Shown piece after piece: positions 1-15,000 of a stretch of DNA of 64,000 nucleotides. Origin of the DNA: Metridium senile (lineage: Eukaryota; Cnidaria; Anthozoa; Actiniaria; Metridiidae). The DNA lies in NCBI GenBank assembly GCA_949775045.1, contig OX459095.1:21356811-21420810 (forward strand), in the 5' to 3' direction. The notes under the pieces are model-generated. The model worked only from the letters and a program-made list of their open reading frames with translations, ran no database searches and was not told the DNA's origin. How positions within the stretch are numbered: the first letter of the stretch is position 1; each line of letters opens with the position of its first letter. A program made the translations under genes and the position numbers.

Positions 1-5
1 CAAAG

Positions 6-3000
6 ATGGCGATAAACGAAACAGATCACAATAAAAATCTCTGGTTTGGCTGGCTGAATGTGCGTCCAAAATGGCTGCAAAGTTTTAATAATCCTAAATG
101 TTTTCTCCTCTTTGTTTGTATGTATTTCTTTGCTCAAAGCATAGTAGTGAATGGCGTTTATTCAGTCTCAATAACGACAATAGAAAAACGATTTGGCTAC
201 TCAAGGTAAGATTTATTCTACAAAAAAGTTTTATTGACACTTGTCTTGTAGTATTAGCTTTGAGTGTCGTTATGCTAAAGCTACTACTTATATTGGCTTG
301 TTAGTTGTGACAGACAGAACCTGCTTGTTTTAATAATATAACTGCTTTTATACACAACATTGATTAGATATATTTTAATTATTCTACTCCTGTGAACTAT
401 TTCTTCTGGTGGGATAATTTCGTTGTTTAAAGCTGCATGCAGTACTTACAACCACTAGATTACATACCCTAGCCAGCTGTGAATAGCTTTAGAGTGCTTT
501 GGTTGAATTAGCAGTAACTTAAGAACTATTTAGTGTGTTGTATGTCGTCGTGTTACACGAGAGAGAGCGTTCAAAGTCGGCAGATTTGTTACTTTATTAC
601 GCTCACTTAATATTCACACTTTATTTGTCTAATTAATAGCTGTTTTCACTGCGGGAGTAGACACTTCTAATATCGTGACCAACTTCGAACCTATACTTGA
701 AACATGTCACTTCGTTCGTGCGTTTTCTCTCACCAGTACATGTTGTTTACAAAAAAGCCGTCGAAAGGTTTTCATGTCGAGTGGAAAGAAGGCGGGTCGT
801 GAAAGGGCAAGCTTTATTATTCATATATTAACATGATATCCTTTAAGCCGCACATCAATTGCATCTATTATTGGTAAAACTAATTGACTTTAGCTCACTT
901 GCAGGCTAAGATAATCTCTAAGAAGAAATTCATCCGCAGTTTTTTTTTTAGAAATGCAAACCTTTCTCGATTTCGACGCCAAAATGTTCAATTTTAATTA
1001 TACATTATTCGTACATTACTTTAACAAGATTATGTACAAGTTTTAAAGCGTTCAAAAAAGCGCCGTCTAGTTTGCAGCTTCCGAAAAGAATCATTCGCAC
1101 ACCGGAAATTTTTTGAATGCATCGTGAGTAGAGCATCTTTCACTAGACGGATTACAGAATGTTTGGGTTGATCAATTTGTTTGTATTCTTAATACTTGGA
1201 ACCGACGGATCTTTGCACGCATGACTTCTATTGTGCTTTTACTTGCTGTTAAGAGTACAATGCTGAAAAACAGTCAGTTCTCAGCGGTGCGTGCAGTTAC
1301 TTTTGTGCACATCTCAATAAATGGACACCCACCTTCAGGCCTTTTACCACCCACCGCTGGCTTGACGTAAACACTGCATGAAAAATTTGTGTACAACTCT
1401 CAGTACATCATAGAAAAATTGTTAAGTGGGCTACTACAGGATCTGTACAACTCCTGGGAACCTCTAACCATGCCATTGAACCCGAAATGATCCAGGTCGA
1501 GCTCTGAATTCCGAAGATCTTATAAGATAGGACGCGCTGAAATTCTGAGGGATTTTATGAAGGATTTTATTTTTTACAAGGTATTTTGGGAATACTTTAT
1601 ATATCAACGTGAAAGAAAATAAAAGGCTAACAACACTAAAGCATATCCGTAGCTTACGCAAAGATGGTAACTTATACTACATGATTTGCACGTTTCGTTG
1701 ACGTTTCGAACGCCTTTTTAGTAAGCCTCCTTAAGGGTAAAAGGTTAGATTAAAGTTGCCATTTTTACAAACTTTCAACTACGTTTCAGTATAAACGTTT
1801 ACTCATGTCGTTTTTCTACTAGAATTGGAGTACACGTTCTACCTTAAATATAAAGCAAAATCGTAACTGGGCCAAAATAGATTTTGATTCGTACTCAGCT
1901 TTAGTTTTATTCTACAACCATTTCACCAAATATTACATACGTTGATATGATTCTACGACTTTGAATAAAAAAAAAATTCAAACTAGCTAGAATTTCTGGG
2001 TTCTATTTTGATGAAGTATTGGTGTTATTCCTTATCGTATCATCATTGAGTCAGATTCTTTTGTTCATTAGCGGTCTTTATATATACATATTCGACCCAA
2101 CTAATTAAATAAAAGGAACTGATCCAGGTTGATACTGATCTAGTTATCAACCTCCCGATAAGGTTGATATTTAGTTATCAACCCTTAAGAAACTTTCCCA
2201 ATGATGATATAAGGTCGTTATATACCTTATACCGAGGTGGATATGAGATATATCGATATCGCACCTTGGGTTGATATATCTCATATCCTACGAGGTATAA
2301 GGTATATAACCTTTACCTAACGATGCCCTATATGACGTGGCTGCTCTTATCAGCATACGATACTGATGTCGTTACTGATGTTTTCAATATCTACGTGTTG
2401 ATGAATGAGGTGCGGCATTTATTATCGGGGATTAACTCCATTTATTATTGTACTAATTAAGATAAGTTTTTCTATTGCTTCATCAGAAATAATAAAACAT
2501 CATTAAGTTGTTTCAGACTGAGCTGAAATCACTTGCTATTCAGGGTATTTGTTAATTTGCACAATATTTATAGTATATATCACAGCTTCTTGCATTTTGT
2601 ATTATGGCGACCAATTTGAATAGCTATTGACTGGCTAGCCTCTCATATATGTTAAAAAACCATTGTGTTCGTACATGGACATGAGGCTATTCAGTCCATA
2701 AACACTTATCCTCTTATGGTTCATACTCGCGGCCGCCTTTACGTTATTGTTGAACATATATGGTTGAATTACGCAGAAATAATTCATTGTAAAGTTTGAT
2801 CGATTGTCTTGTCTTTGAACTTGTAATAAATTTTTTTTACGGTGTTACAAATTTCATTATATGTATTACCTAGCTTTTATATCAAATACCGATGCAGCCT
2901 ATACTAGTTTACTCGCTAGTCAGTTCCATTTATTATTGAATCCAGTCACGATGTTTTTCGGAAGTTCGGCTGTTTTTCCTTTCAACTTGAATATCACTGA

Positions 3001-6000
3001 TTAAGTCCAGTCAAAATGTTTATCGGAATTATCCGCTTCATTCTTTATTGTGATATGTCCTTACATTGCCTTTTATTATATCCATATATTGTCTTTTATA
3101 TTTAATAATATTTGTCGTCCGGTTCTGGTTTATGTATGATAGTATGCAGGCGGCCATAGGCTTCAAGATATCAATATACTTTTGATATACTTATAGATGC
3201 TTCCGTTGTTTATATCACCGCTGCTGCATCATGCGATATATATGTACTTACGGCCATTCTATAGATAAATCGACTACCGACTTTTTAGCTTTATTGATTT
3301 ATAAATCAGAAGAGATTGTGGGAGCTCATCTGTCGTCATTTGTTTCTCTATATATTTTCCAGTTCAAAGAGAAGGGTACCGTATTTACTTTTAAAGCGCC
3401 GCGGTGCGTATTAATTTTTTTTTAATTTCGTATTAAATTCGATCATTTATTAATTCCCGTCTATCCACACTACACACACTAACCTGCACCGGAGGGACGT
3501 AAAAGAATTACTGAGGACGTAAAAAAACCCTGGCCGTGACCACCCTCAGTGACTGGCTCATATTAATATATACTAGTGAACTGCTAATTTATCATGAATG
3601 TAAGCTGCCAGCGGTCCGTACGATAATTGTAAAGCGCATTGCGACGTATGTGAAATACGCTATATAAACACCACATAACATTGCATTACTTTACATTGCA
3701 TTACTTTACATCACATCACATCACATCACATCACATCACATCACATCACATCACATCACATCACATCACATCACATCACATCACATCACATCACATCACA
3801 TCACATCACATCACATCATACATTACATTACATTACATTACATTACATTACATTACATTACATTACATTACATTACATTACATTACATCACATCACATCA
3901 CATCACATTACATTACATTACATCACATTACATTACATTACAACACATTTCATTCCATTCCATTCCATTACAATTGATCTTTTATATATAATTATTGTCG
4001 GATCCAATTCAAGGATATTTATTCGACTATTTATCTATTCATATTTTTTTATTTGTTTCAGTTCCAAGACAGGAGTATTGACTAGCTGTTATGATATTGC
4101 TGCTCTTCTTTTCACCCCTTTTGTCAGTTACCTTGGAGCAAAACGAAAGAAACCAAAATGGTGCGGCATAGGGCTGTTTGTAATGGGCATTGGCTTCTTA
4201 ATCTCTATCCTACCACATCTATTTTCAGGGAAATATCTTGCAAGTAAGTATTGTATCTTTCTTATCCCACATCATATGAAATACAGTCAAGCAGAAAGCT
4301 TGAAAGTCGTTGTATATTCGGCGGTATATTCAACTACCACTTGATCTTCCAATGAGACATTGAGGGTTCTCGCCTCAGTAAAGGCTCGTGTGTTTACTAG
4401 AACATACAAGTGACTCGTGGGATATTCACCACGGTATGCCACTCGAAACCGTTGTATACTGAACTAGTTATGGTAAAACCTACTACTGAATCTGAAAGTA
4501 TACTTATAATCTTGAATCAAACTGCGTCATTTTGATTATATTTTTTTAAAGAACTTCATTCGCATATGAACGACGGAACTGTGATAGAGTAATTCGCCTT
4601 TGGAGTTGTTCGTTGTGCAGTGTTCAGTAAAGGAAAGCATGTATCAAGAATCAGTGAAACAAGTATTGTTTCTTCTCTTGTTGAGTAAGTGATAGCTTTG
4701 ATTGGCTTTAGATACCAAAAACTGGAGTACTGATGAAGAGAGGGGAGTATAATGCGAGTCATAAGGACAAGCTTGGCTGCAACTGTGGTTTTGTTTGTAG
4801 CCCAAATCCAGTAGAGAAAGCCTACTGAAATTGTCTTTGCATAAAATGGTACATTTGAGTAGCCACAACGTCATATGTCACCTTATTGCATGAAAATCAG
4901 ATGTTTGAGGTCAGGTTTATGTTTTTACACTCAAGACGTATCCATGGATATTACATTAAGGGATTACCGCTGTTCATGTCATTAGCAGGTCTTCCTTTTG
5001 AACATATGCTCGGCATTATAGCCTAATATGAGATATATTTATGAACCACTGAGTAGCGGTTACTCAAACAACTGAGAAAGTCGATACATTCACGACTATG
5101 TTCACAGTAATACGACTGATTGAGTAGTGGTTACTTTATAACTGAGTCAATTGATGCATCCACAGTTACTCACTCCAAATCAGAAAACGATTTCAGGAGA
5201 AGTGCCGGTTACTTAAATGAGTACGTTACTCACTCCAAAAACGACTGAGCGCGGGAGGTTATGACACTCAAGTAACCGAGTAATTCTATGCATCCAAAGT
5301 TATTCACGGCAAAAACGATTACATGAATCGATGCATTTACTGTTTCTCGTTAAGTTGTGGTTACTCAGAAATGAATAGGAAATCGATACATCCATTTCCG
5401 CGCGTTTGTATATGAATAAAGATATTTCACTTGCTGATGATGCATCAATTAACTAAATCGTTTTTATCATACCGCTGCGCATACATACCTAGACTGAGCA
5501 AGTTTAAACTTTTGATCCGGAAACATATTGACTTCACTGCCGGATTGTCGAGATTCTACATAACGTTTTACATTTTTTGTTATTTTAATAACAATTTTCT
5601 CTCGATCGTTTCCCATGGTTTTCCGACGGCGGTCATGTAGTGGTTTCTCTTGTAGCCTGTCAGTCTCCATGTCAAAAGGCGAATAAACGTTTACGTAGTC
5701 TCACAGTCGTTGCCGGGTTTTATATATCGTTTATATAGAGCACGTATGGAAGACTATTTTGTTTAAATATAAAGCAAACGCATACGGAAGTTTTTGTTTA
5801 TATAAAGCAAGCACATATGGAAATATCTCTATCTACATGTAGTGGTTTGTTTTGTTGCCTCAGTGTCAGTCTTCATGTCAAAAGTCGAAAAAAACATTTA
5901 CGTAGTCTCACAGACGTTGGCTCATTTATATAGAGCACATGTGGACATTTTTGTTTATATATAAAGCAAGCACATATGGAAGTATTATAGTGCCATTAGA

Positions 6001-9000
6001 TAATTATCAAGGGAGGTGTCGTTAAATATCGGAAAATCACTATTCGTTTTCTCCGTCTGTTTGGTGCCGGTTTTATTTTTTAAGAACGCGCGCTGCGAAG
6101 CCCACGGAAGATCCCACACAGGGAGAGAAGTACACCAGTGTTTCAATAAACGTTGATCATCTGGAAATGGTTGATCTGAGACCGATAGGAATTGTGGGAG
6201 ATCATAAAATTGTACTGATGCAATATTATAGTCACACTTGAGTCACATTTGAATATCAATGTTTACTTTTAAAATACTGTTATCTGTAATTTAGCACCAT
6301 TTAAGGTGTTTCCAAGTAGTTTTTTTATTGACCACACTTCTCATTTTCATTTAGCGGATTGATAAACTTTTCCTTGTCTGATCAAAATAAATTTTACACC
6401 AGACATCAAACATAGATGGAAGTTTTGATTGATGTCAATTTCAACTCGATTGGCGTTTCCATGGCAACGGAAAGCAATGATCGTTGAAATCAGTTTTCTT
6501 GAAATATCTCCCGTTTTCGATAAGCTGATATATACGTGTTAAACTTCGCATTCAGGCACAGCTATTCACTTGATGATAATTAAAGTGTTTTAACCTTAGT
6601 TAGTTAGCGTTAGTTGGGATTTAATGAATTTCCATCGGTCTCAGATCAACCATATCCAGATGATAACGTTAATTGCAATATATACCATTTGAAAAAGACT
6701 GTCGAAGGTTTAACTCGTGTTAAAGGTGAATCGAAGACAGAAAGGGTTTATATATGGGCATGCTTCTAAGCGCGAATAATTATTAGAGAATTCTGTAGCC
6801 ACCGTAATGTTGTTTAATATTACTGACATAGTTTACCTGAACCTCTATTGTCAATTTATGATACAAATTTAAAGTACAATAGTCTCCTCTGCAGACGTTA
6901 TTTGTGTCGGTCTCATTCCCCTGCGGTTCATATATAAAAACCCTCACTTCAAATAGACCACAGGGGAATGGAAACGACGCTATGGAAAACGGCTGCAAAA
7001 GAGACTATTACATTAAGAATAGGACATCATATTCCAATCTCTTTTACTTCCCGCTAGGTAGCCAATCCATGAAGATGTCCGCAACATGTAACGCTAACAT
7101 GTCAAGGAGTATCAACAGCATTGAATGTCATCAATCGCAAAGTCACTGGGGGTACTACTTATTGTTTATCTTGGGGATGTTAGTAATTGGAACAGGGTCA
7201 ACACCCATGTGGACCTTTGGTAATGTTTACCTGGATGAGAATGTTAAAACTAAACATACACCAATGTACATTGGGATATTTTCTTGTTCGGGAGTGATAG
7301 GTAAGTTTGCATTATCATTACATGTTGTATTACATATATTTGTCAAAAGAAGCACTATTTATGTGAACATAACGTTGAAATCCCGAAATATTTTTCGGGC
7401 TTCTATAATTGCAATTACATTAATTGCTTTATATTCGGCGACGATCATAGTGATACTTTAATAGACTCCAATGCGGCAGCCGCTCATTTGTGTCGTCATC
7501 GTGAGGAGCGGCTGCATAGGAGGCTAAGTGATACTCAGTCATACACAATTATGTGAACATGTAACCTGCGTAGCGGCTCTTGCATGGAAGGGGATTGGGG
7601 AGAGAGCCGGTGGAGGTGGGAAAAAGGGAAGAAGCTAGAAGATCGAAACGTTAAAAAAGTGGTCTGTTTTATTTTATGCCTCAAACCAGACAAGTTCTTG
7701 TGGAAATATGTCTGTCGAACTTGTGATTCGAATACACCGAGGCGGGATCCAGAAATTTTTCAGGGGGTGTTCCAATTGCAAATGAAGAGCTCTTGAGGTG
7801 TTAGGGGTGTCCGGTCCCTAAATGTCATCAAATAAAATAGGGGTAATTGCGGCGCTAGGGGGTGTCCAGTGCCTGAAGGGACATCCCCTCCCCCCCCCCC
7901 CCCCCCCCACACCCACCCTGTATAGATCTGCATATATATATCCGCTGTATACATAGCTGAAAAGTGGCCTTACTTTAGTATTGTGCGCTACAACACGAAA
8001 TACGGAAATGCGCTCAAAATCATTCTTGTGGGTTTTCTATAAATATCCCAAGAACTATTATCCCGACTCTTAAGAATTTAGGAAGCTAGGCAACATATAC
8101 AACACAGACTTTTTAAAATAACATGCCCCTTTTCTTGTATGTCTGGAATGTTAACCGGGTGTAGCGCGCGATGAAATATGTGGCAATTCATTTTAATAGC
8201 TTTATAATTAAATTACAGACTTTTTTTCTACTAAGGAAGTGATCTACATCGGAGAATCGAATAGTTATATGACCCATTCCTGTGACCTACTTGGCAATGC
8301 ATTTTAATAGCTTTATAATCAAATTACAGACTTTTTTTCTACTAAGGAAGTGATCTATACATGGGAGAATCAAACAGTATATGACCTGCTGCGGTGCGTG
8401 GGAATGTCTTCTATAATAGGGTGTGGATAGGATCTTGCTAGTGAAAGGGTTATAAAGGGTTAACAGATATACATAAGTGTAAACACATATTTCAAAAATC
8501 ATCGCACTAAAGGCTACGGCGCCCTCAACTCTGAAGCCGACAAAGAATGTCGGTATTTCTTCTATCTTGTGATCGATTTATTCATAGCACATTTTGGTTT
8601 CCCGTGTTTGTGTTATGCGATCATAACAAGTGGTTGCAGTGGTAGATGATAAATCAAATATTTCTTGAAAAAGTCGAGTAATAAATCAACAAAGGATGAC
8701 AGCATTTCTTCCGTCTTGTGATCGATTTATTCAACGCATGCATTTTTTGGTTGTACGTGTTTGCGTTTATTTCCATTACAAGTTATTGCAGTGGTAGATG
8801 ATTAAACAAACATTTCTTTAAAAAATGGAATGCTATTCAACAAGCTATATCTTTTTTTAAAGAACGATCTTTGTAAGGGACTTCGCGTCCTATATATTGT
8901 CGCTTCTCATTGAACTTTGTAAAAATGAATATTACCGACATCCTTTGCGGTCATAGACTATAATAGCTTCGGCTGAATGCGACAATGATTGGTGAAACAG

Positions 9001-12000
9001 TGCGAGTGTTGTTTTAGGATTGTTGCGCACTGTTTCGAAAGTTATAAGCTCTTTGTCGCTAATGGGGTCACCATTGTCCGGCAAATTCGTTTTCTGCAAA
9101 ATAATTGGGCACCTTCTCCGTGTACTGGACACAGTCTACGTAATTCAATAGAAATAACAAAATACTTAATTTAAACAAAGAACGAAGCTAACAAAGAATG
9201 CAATAGGTTTCCAGTACACACAGAAGGAGCCAATAATGGCAACCCAAGCCCCATAGTTCCTTTCGGTCGTGCAATCGAGGTACAGATTCAATGCGACATC
9301 TTTAACTTCTTTTGACTGAATGCATACCGACATAGGATTTGTGAAGTATCGTAAAACAGACGAGTAAACACAGTGACGGGATGGGTAAAAATAGTCGATT
9401 CAAATAGACGTCGGTTCAAAGGACTTGTGTGAACTTAAGTGGAACAAGAGATACCTTGCATATTTTGGGTGGCTTAGTGTGGGAAAGACATTTTAAGAAG
9501 TGGTTAATGCAGGGTTATTGGGTTAAATATCTTTAGACAATTGTCTCTGTAGCTGGACAGTATATATGGATATCCAATGAAGACTTGTTGTTTCCGATAA
9601 TGATCGGTTTTGAATTAGATAGTTATTGTTAGTGGCTTGCATGTGATCTTGCATGGGGATTGGGGAGAGATTGGGGCAAGAGGAGGAGGGGAGGGGAATG
9701 AGGGGAAAGAGACCAGTCCCTCTCTTCCGCCACCCCTCCTTCCCTCCCCCTCCTTTAGAGCCAGGCTACGCAGGCTATTTAACGACAGCCATCTTTATTT
9801 TATCTATAATGCATCTATTTAGTTATTTAGTTTGTATTTTTAAGGCGCTGCTGTTGGTTTCCTACTTGGCGGTCTATTCCTATCAATGTATGTCGACCTT
9901 GGAGTCCAGACCACCCTGACACCAAAGAGCGAGGATTGGGTAGGAGCCTGGTGGCTAGGATTCTTGGTTTCCATGGTGCTGGCTATGCTAGTCAGTGTGT
10001 TCTTGATTGGCTTTCCAAAGGAGTTTCCTCAGACAGAAAAACTAAGAAAACTAAATTTGATTGGGAACGCTGACAACGTAAGCAGATTTCACTCATTATC
10101 CAGTTGCACGTTATCTATCACCGCTGTACTATTTGACAAAAGGCGCATTTGCAAATATAGAAAGCCACAATTCAGAGTAAATTTAAAATTTTTTTCTATT
10201 ATAATGCAGTACGCGATAATTATCATTTCTTCGTGCTTTGCATGGAATCATTATCACCGCTGTACCATTTGACAAAAGGCGCATTTGCACTAAGCATGGT
10301 TGTGTGTCACAAATTCCAAGCAAAGCACGAAAAAATGTTATCGCGTAGCTACAATAGAAAAAAACATTTAAATTCTCTCTGCATGAATTGAGGCTTCCCT
10401 GTGCAAGTGCGCCTTTGGTCAAACAGTACAGCGGTGCTAGACTGATCCATTATTTTCACAACCTTGGGGGATTCCCTTTTAATGAGAGTTCGTTTGTTTC
10501 ATCTTTTATTTGTAAACAATCTGAAAAGCGGTCTGAAAGAAATAATACACATTATAAATGGCATCAAAACTGCATATATTCACATGGAAAATGCACTTAC
10601 CATTTTTTGGGAATTTAAAAAAATAATTTCTTATCACAATTCCTTTGTTTGTTGTTTATTCATACTTCAATAGTCAAATTCTAAAGAATATTTTACACGC
10701 TATCGAGGCTGAGGTTGTGGATGTTAACTGTGAAAAGGTCTAAATATATTGTCCATTTAATTTTACACTTTCAGCCGTCAACCCAAGAACTAGGCTATGT
10801 CAAGCTACAAGACCTACCTAAAGCATCCAAGGCGTTATTGACTGATATACCCTACATATCAACGACATTAGGAGTATGCATGGAAGGGTTTATCGTATCG
10901 TCGTTAACAACATTTATGCCTAAAGTTATCGAGCAACAGTTTCATTTTACAGCCTCTATGGTTAGTTTAGTGATGGGCGTGGTCATTGTGCCTGGTGCAT
11001 TCCTGGGTAATTTTCTTGGTATGTAGAAGACTTCTTTCTTTATTTGTTTATCGTCCTGCGCAAGCGCGATCATCATTTTTTTGTCCCAAATTGGGCTTCC
11101 TATATATGTTAGCTGAGTGCTTACTCACGCTTCTCAATTTAGGCTTCCTATATATATAAGCTGAGTGCTTACTCACGCTTCTCAATTTAGGCTTCCTATA
11201 TATGTTAGCTGAGTGCTTACTCACGCTTCTCAATTTAGGCTTCCTATATATATAAGCTGAGTGCTTACTCACGCTTCTCAATTTAGGCTTCCTATATATG
11301 TTAGCTGAGTGCTTACTCACGCTTCCCAATTTAGGCTTCCTATATATATAAGCTGAGTGCTTACTCACGCTTCCCAATTTAGGCTTCCTATATATATAAG
11401 CTGAGTGCTAACTCACGCTTCTCAATTTAGGCTTCCTATATATATAAGCTGAGTGCTTACTCACGCTTCTCAATTTAGGCTTCCTATATATATAAGCTGA
11501 GTGCTTACTCACGCTTCTCAATTTGGGCTTCCTATATATGTTAGCTGAGTGCTTACTCACGCTTCTCAATTTAGGCTTCCTATATATATAAGCTGAGTGC
11601 TTACTCACGCTTCCCAATTTAGGCTTCCTATATATATAAGCTGAGTGCTTACTCACGCTTCTCAATTTGGGCTTCCCATATATATATAAGCTGAGTGCTT
11701 ACTCACGCTTCTCAATTTGGGCTTCCTATATATATAAGCTGAGTGCTTACTCACGCTTCTCAATTTAGGCTTCCTATATATATAAGCTGAGTGCTTACTC
11801 ACGCTTCTCAATTTGGGCTTCCTATATATATAAGCTGAGTGGTTACTCACGCTTCCCAATTTAGGCTTCCTATATATATAAGCTGAGTGCTTACTCACGC
11901 TTCTCAATTTAGGCTTCCTATATATATAAGCTGAGTGCTTACTCACGCTTCTCAATTTGGGCTTCCTATATATATAAGCTGAGTGCTAACTCACGCTTCT

Positions 12001-15000
12001 CAATGTGGGCTTCCTATATATATAAGTTGGGTGCTTACTCACGCTTCTCAATTTAGGCTTCCTATATATATAAGCTGAGTGCTTACTCACGCTTCTCAAT
12101 TTGGGCTTCCTATATATATAAGCTGAGTGCTTACTCACGCTTCTCAATGTGGGCTTCCTATATATATAAGCTGAGTGCTTACTCACGCTTCTCAATTTAG
12201 GCTTCCTATATATATAAGCTGAGTGCTTACTCACGCTTCTCAATTTGGGCTTCCTATATATATAAGCTGAGTGCTTACTCACGCTTCTCAATTTAGGCTT
12301 CCTATATATATAAGCTGAGTGCTTACTCACGCTTCTCAATTTGGGCTTCCTATATATATATATAAGCTGAGTGCTTACTCACGCTTCTCAATTTGGGCTT
12401 CCTATATATGTAAGCTGAGTGCTTACTCACGCTTCTTAATTTGGGCTTCCTATATATATATAAGCTGAGTGCTTACTCACGCTTCTCAATTTGGGCTTCC
12501 TATATATATAAGCTGAGTGCTTACTCACGCTTCTCAATTTGGGCTTCCTATATATATATATAAGCTGAGTGCTTACTCACGCTTCTCAATTTGGGCTTCC
12601 TATATATGTAAGCTGAGTGCTTACTCACGCTTCTTAATTTGGGCTTCCTATATATATATAAGCTGAGTGCTTACTCACGCTTCTCAATTTATGCCCCAAG
12701 GTAAGGACTTCTCTTTCGATCATTTTTTCAAATATTTTGACGCAAGGTAGTTGAGTAAGACGAAAGTTAAATTTCTGGTTACTAAAAAATCATGACACAA
12801 CACACGGTAGTGGGGTATGGAAAAAAATAAAACTGCATTCGCTTACTTAAAATAGCACAATTGGGAATTCAGTTGGCGCGCAAGTGTAAGAGTTTCCCTC
12901 TCTTATTATATATATGCTCTCTTGGTCTAGTTAAAATAGTCTGGCCTCCAACAAGCAGCTAGAAATGTTTTAGCCTGCGTAGCAAGCTTTTCTTTTGGAG
13001 GGACGGGAGAAAGTTGTTTTTTGGTTATTTTGGGATACTGTGTTACCGATACTCGTCTAAGGTTTCGCGCGGCCATATCGGTAACACAGCTATCCCAAAA
13101 TAACCAAAAAACAACTTTCTCCCGTTCCCCCAAAAAAGAAACGCTTGCTACGCAGGCTAGAAAAGTTAGAAAACTCTTTGTATAATATATAAAGCAGCTG
13201 TTTCGTGTTTTCAGGTGCGTATGTTTGTAAAAGATTAAAGCTTGGTCAACGTGGAGCAGCCAAGATGTGTTTAACAGTCAGTGCGCTAAGTTTGCTGAGT
13301 GTTTGTTTACTGTTTATCAATTGTGATACTCTCTCGATAGTTGGTGTTAATATCCCATATCAAAACAGGTAACGTGACTTAAGGTGGCTCGACCCAATAA
13401 TTTTTCGCGAGTACCGTCCGCATTTGAAAGTATAAAAACGCGTTGGATTCGATTTCAAATCCACTTGAGCACATTTCTTTCATAAAGACTGAATTATGAT
13501 TTAGGATGTTTTTTTGAAAATTAAATCGGACATAATTTTAATTGATTATTACGAAATATATGTTTTAGCCTTGAGTCCAATATTAGCCTTTAAAGTCATT
13601 TTCTAGCAAAATGCTTCATCCTGCTTACACCTTGAATATTTGCCCCTAGTTGTGGAAAGTTTTATCAAAATTTATAAGGCGGATTGCAAGATATCGAGGA
13701 TTGTTTAAATAAAGCGGATAATTTACGAAAAATCTAAACAATAGATTTTGCATCGAAATATTTATTATTTCTTGTGTATCTGTTAGCAAAAATCTTCGTT
13801 CGTTCTTTTCTCCTATATCTCTTGCTCACTTTAATTTATGGCAATTAGATAGCAATCGAGCCATACGATCTTCTCAAAACGTAAAATATATGAGCCGGAC
13901 CAAAGATCCAATGTTTCCTTTTTTTCGCGGTTTTGTATACACTTTCGCAAAAATGCGGGGGGGGGGGGGGGGGGTATGAGGGCATCCCTATGTAGTTTGA
14001 TAGCTGTATACAAAGTTATAACTTTGCAATGATTTATGATGACAAAATAATGGATGCATGCTGCTGGTAGTCTAATAATTATAATGGAGAACTGCTGTTG
14101 ATCTTCGCTGTAAACTATAATGTTGGTTTTAGTGATGCTCATGATGGCGCTAACGGTGTTTATAATTGCGCTTATGATGATGATAATGAAGATAATGGCG
14201 CTGATGATGATGATGAAGTAAATGGCTCTAATGATAAACCTGATGGTCTTGATGATGATGATTATGATGACATTGATGATACATATTTGATTTCGCTTTT
14301 TCAGTTCTAGTTTAGGAGTAACATCAACCTGTAATATTGGTTGTGTCTGTTCAGTTACCAATTACAAACCCGTATGTGGAGAGGGCATGACGTATTATTC
14401 GCCTTGTCACGCAGGGTGCGTGACGGACCTTAAAAACGGGGTAAGCGTGAAAAATGACTATATAACTGTATAATTGCTTTTGTTGCTACTAATGGCGACT
14501 GTGATTGTGACTATAATGCTTGGCCCTGTAACTATCACTGTCTTTGTAGTCTCCCCCACAGCCGTGTTTAGACTAGTCACGCAACGCTCCTTCGTCACGC
14601 AACGCTCCCACGTCATCCTCATCGTGTGTGCATGATCAAGGAGCTTTGTTTGACGAGGTTGAACACGACCGTGGGGGAGACTACTGACGTTGTTGCCATC
14701 ATGGTCATACCGTTCCATTAAATTTCTAATCTTAATACACCTTTCTTTTTCAGTCATACACCAATTGTTCGTGCCTCTCGTCCAGTAGCCTGGTAACTAG
14801 TGGGTATTGTGCGCCTGACTGTGGACTCAAGCCTTATTTTTACATCACTGTTTATTTCATAACAGTTTTATTCACCTTCCTCAGTGCAACACCAGCAACA
14901 ATAGTCACGCTGAGGTATATATATCATTGAAGTCAAGCTTGTAAATTCCTTCCAAGTTTTCCACTTTCTCACCTACGTTTCTTCCGTCTGTTTGTTTTGT

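Larger units (their letters stand above)
206..4061 (+). other. SLCO intron 1
   Basis: A 3.9-kb intron with donor GTAAG at 206 and acceptor TTGTTTCAG before 4062. I see no coding exon in it. It holds a long imperfect palindrome (2211-2314) and a pentanucleotide array (about 3680-3975). The rest is AT-rich unique-looking sequence. Confidence 0.8.

Noticed and set aside
3681..3977. 98-codon ORF (HITSHHITS...)
   Set aside because: A translation of the CATCA/CATTA microsatellite; not a gene.
11048..12339. Four minus-strand ORFs of 85-117 codons with a 16-residue repeat
   Set aside because: They lie wholly in a 48-bp minisatellite inside an SLCO intron. They stay open because 48 is a multiple of three; no promoter, splice context or non-repeat domain is seen.
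11085..12690. CRISPR-like array
   Set aside because: The units are contiguous tandem repeats with no unique spacers, in an animal genome.
14098..14361. Asp-rich plus-strand and Ile-rich minus-strand ORFs
   Set aside because: They come from GAT-rich triplet sequence within SLCO intron 6; both stop at or run across the exon 7 boundary in the wrong frame.
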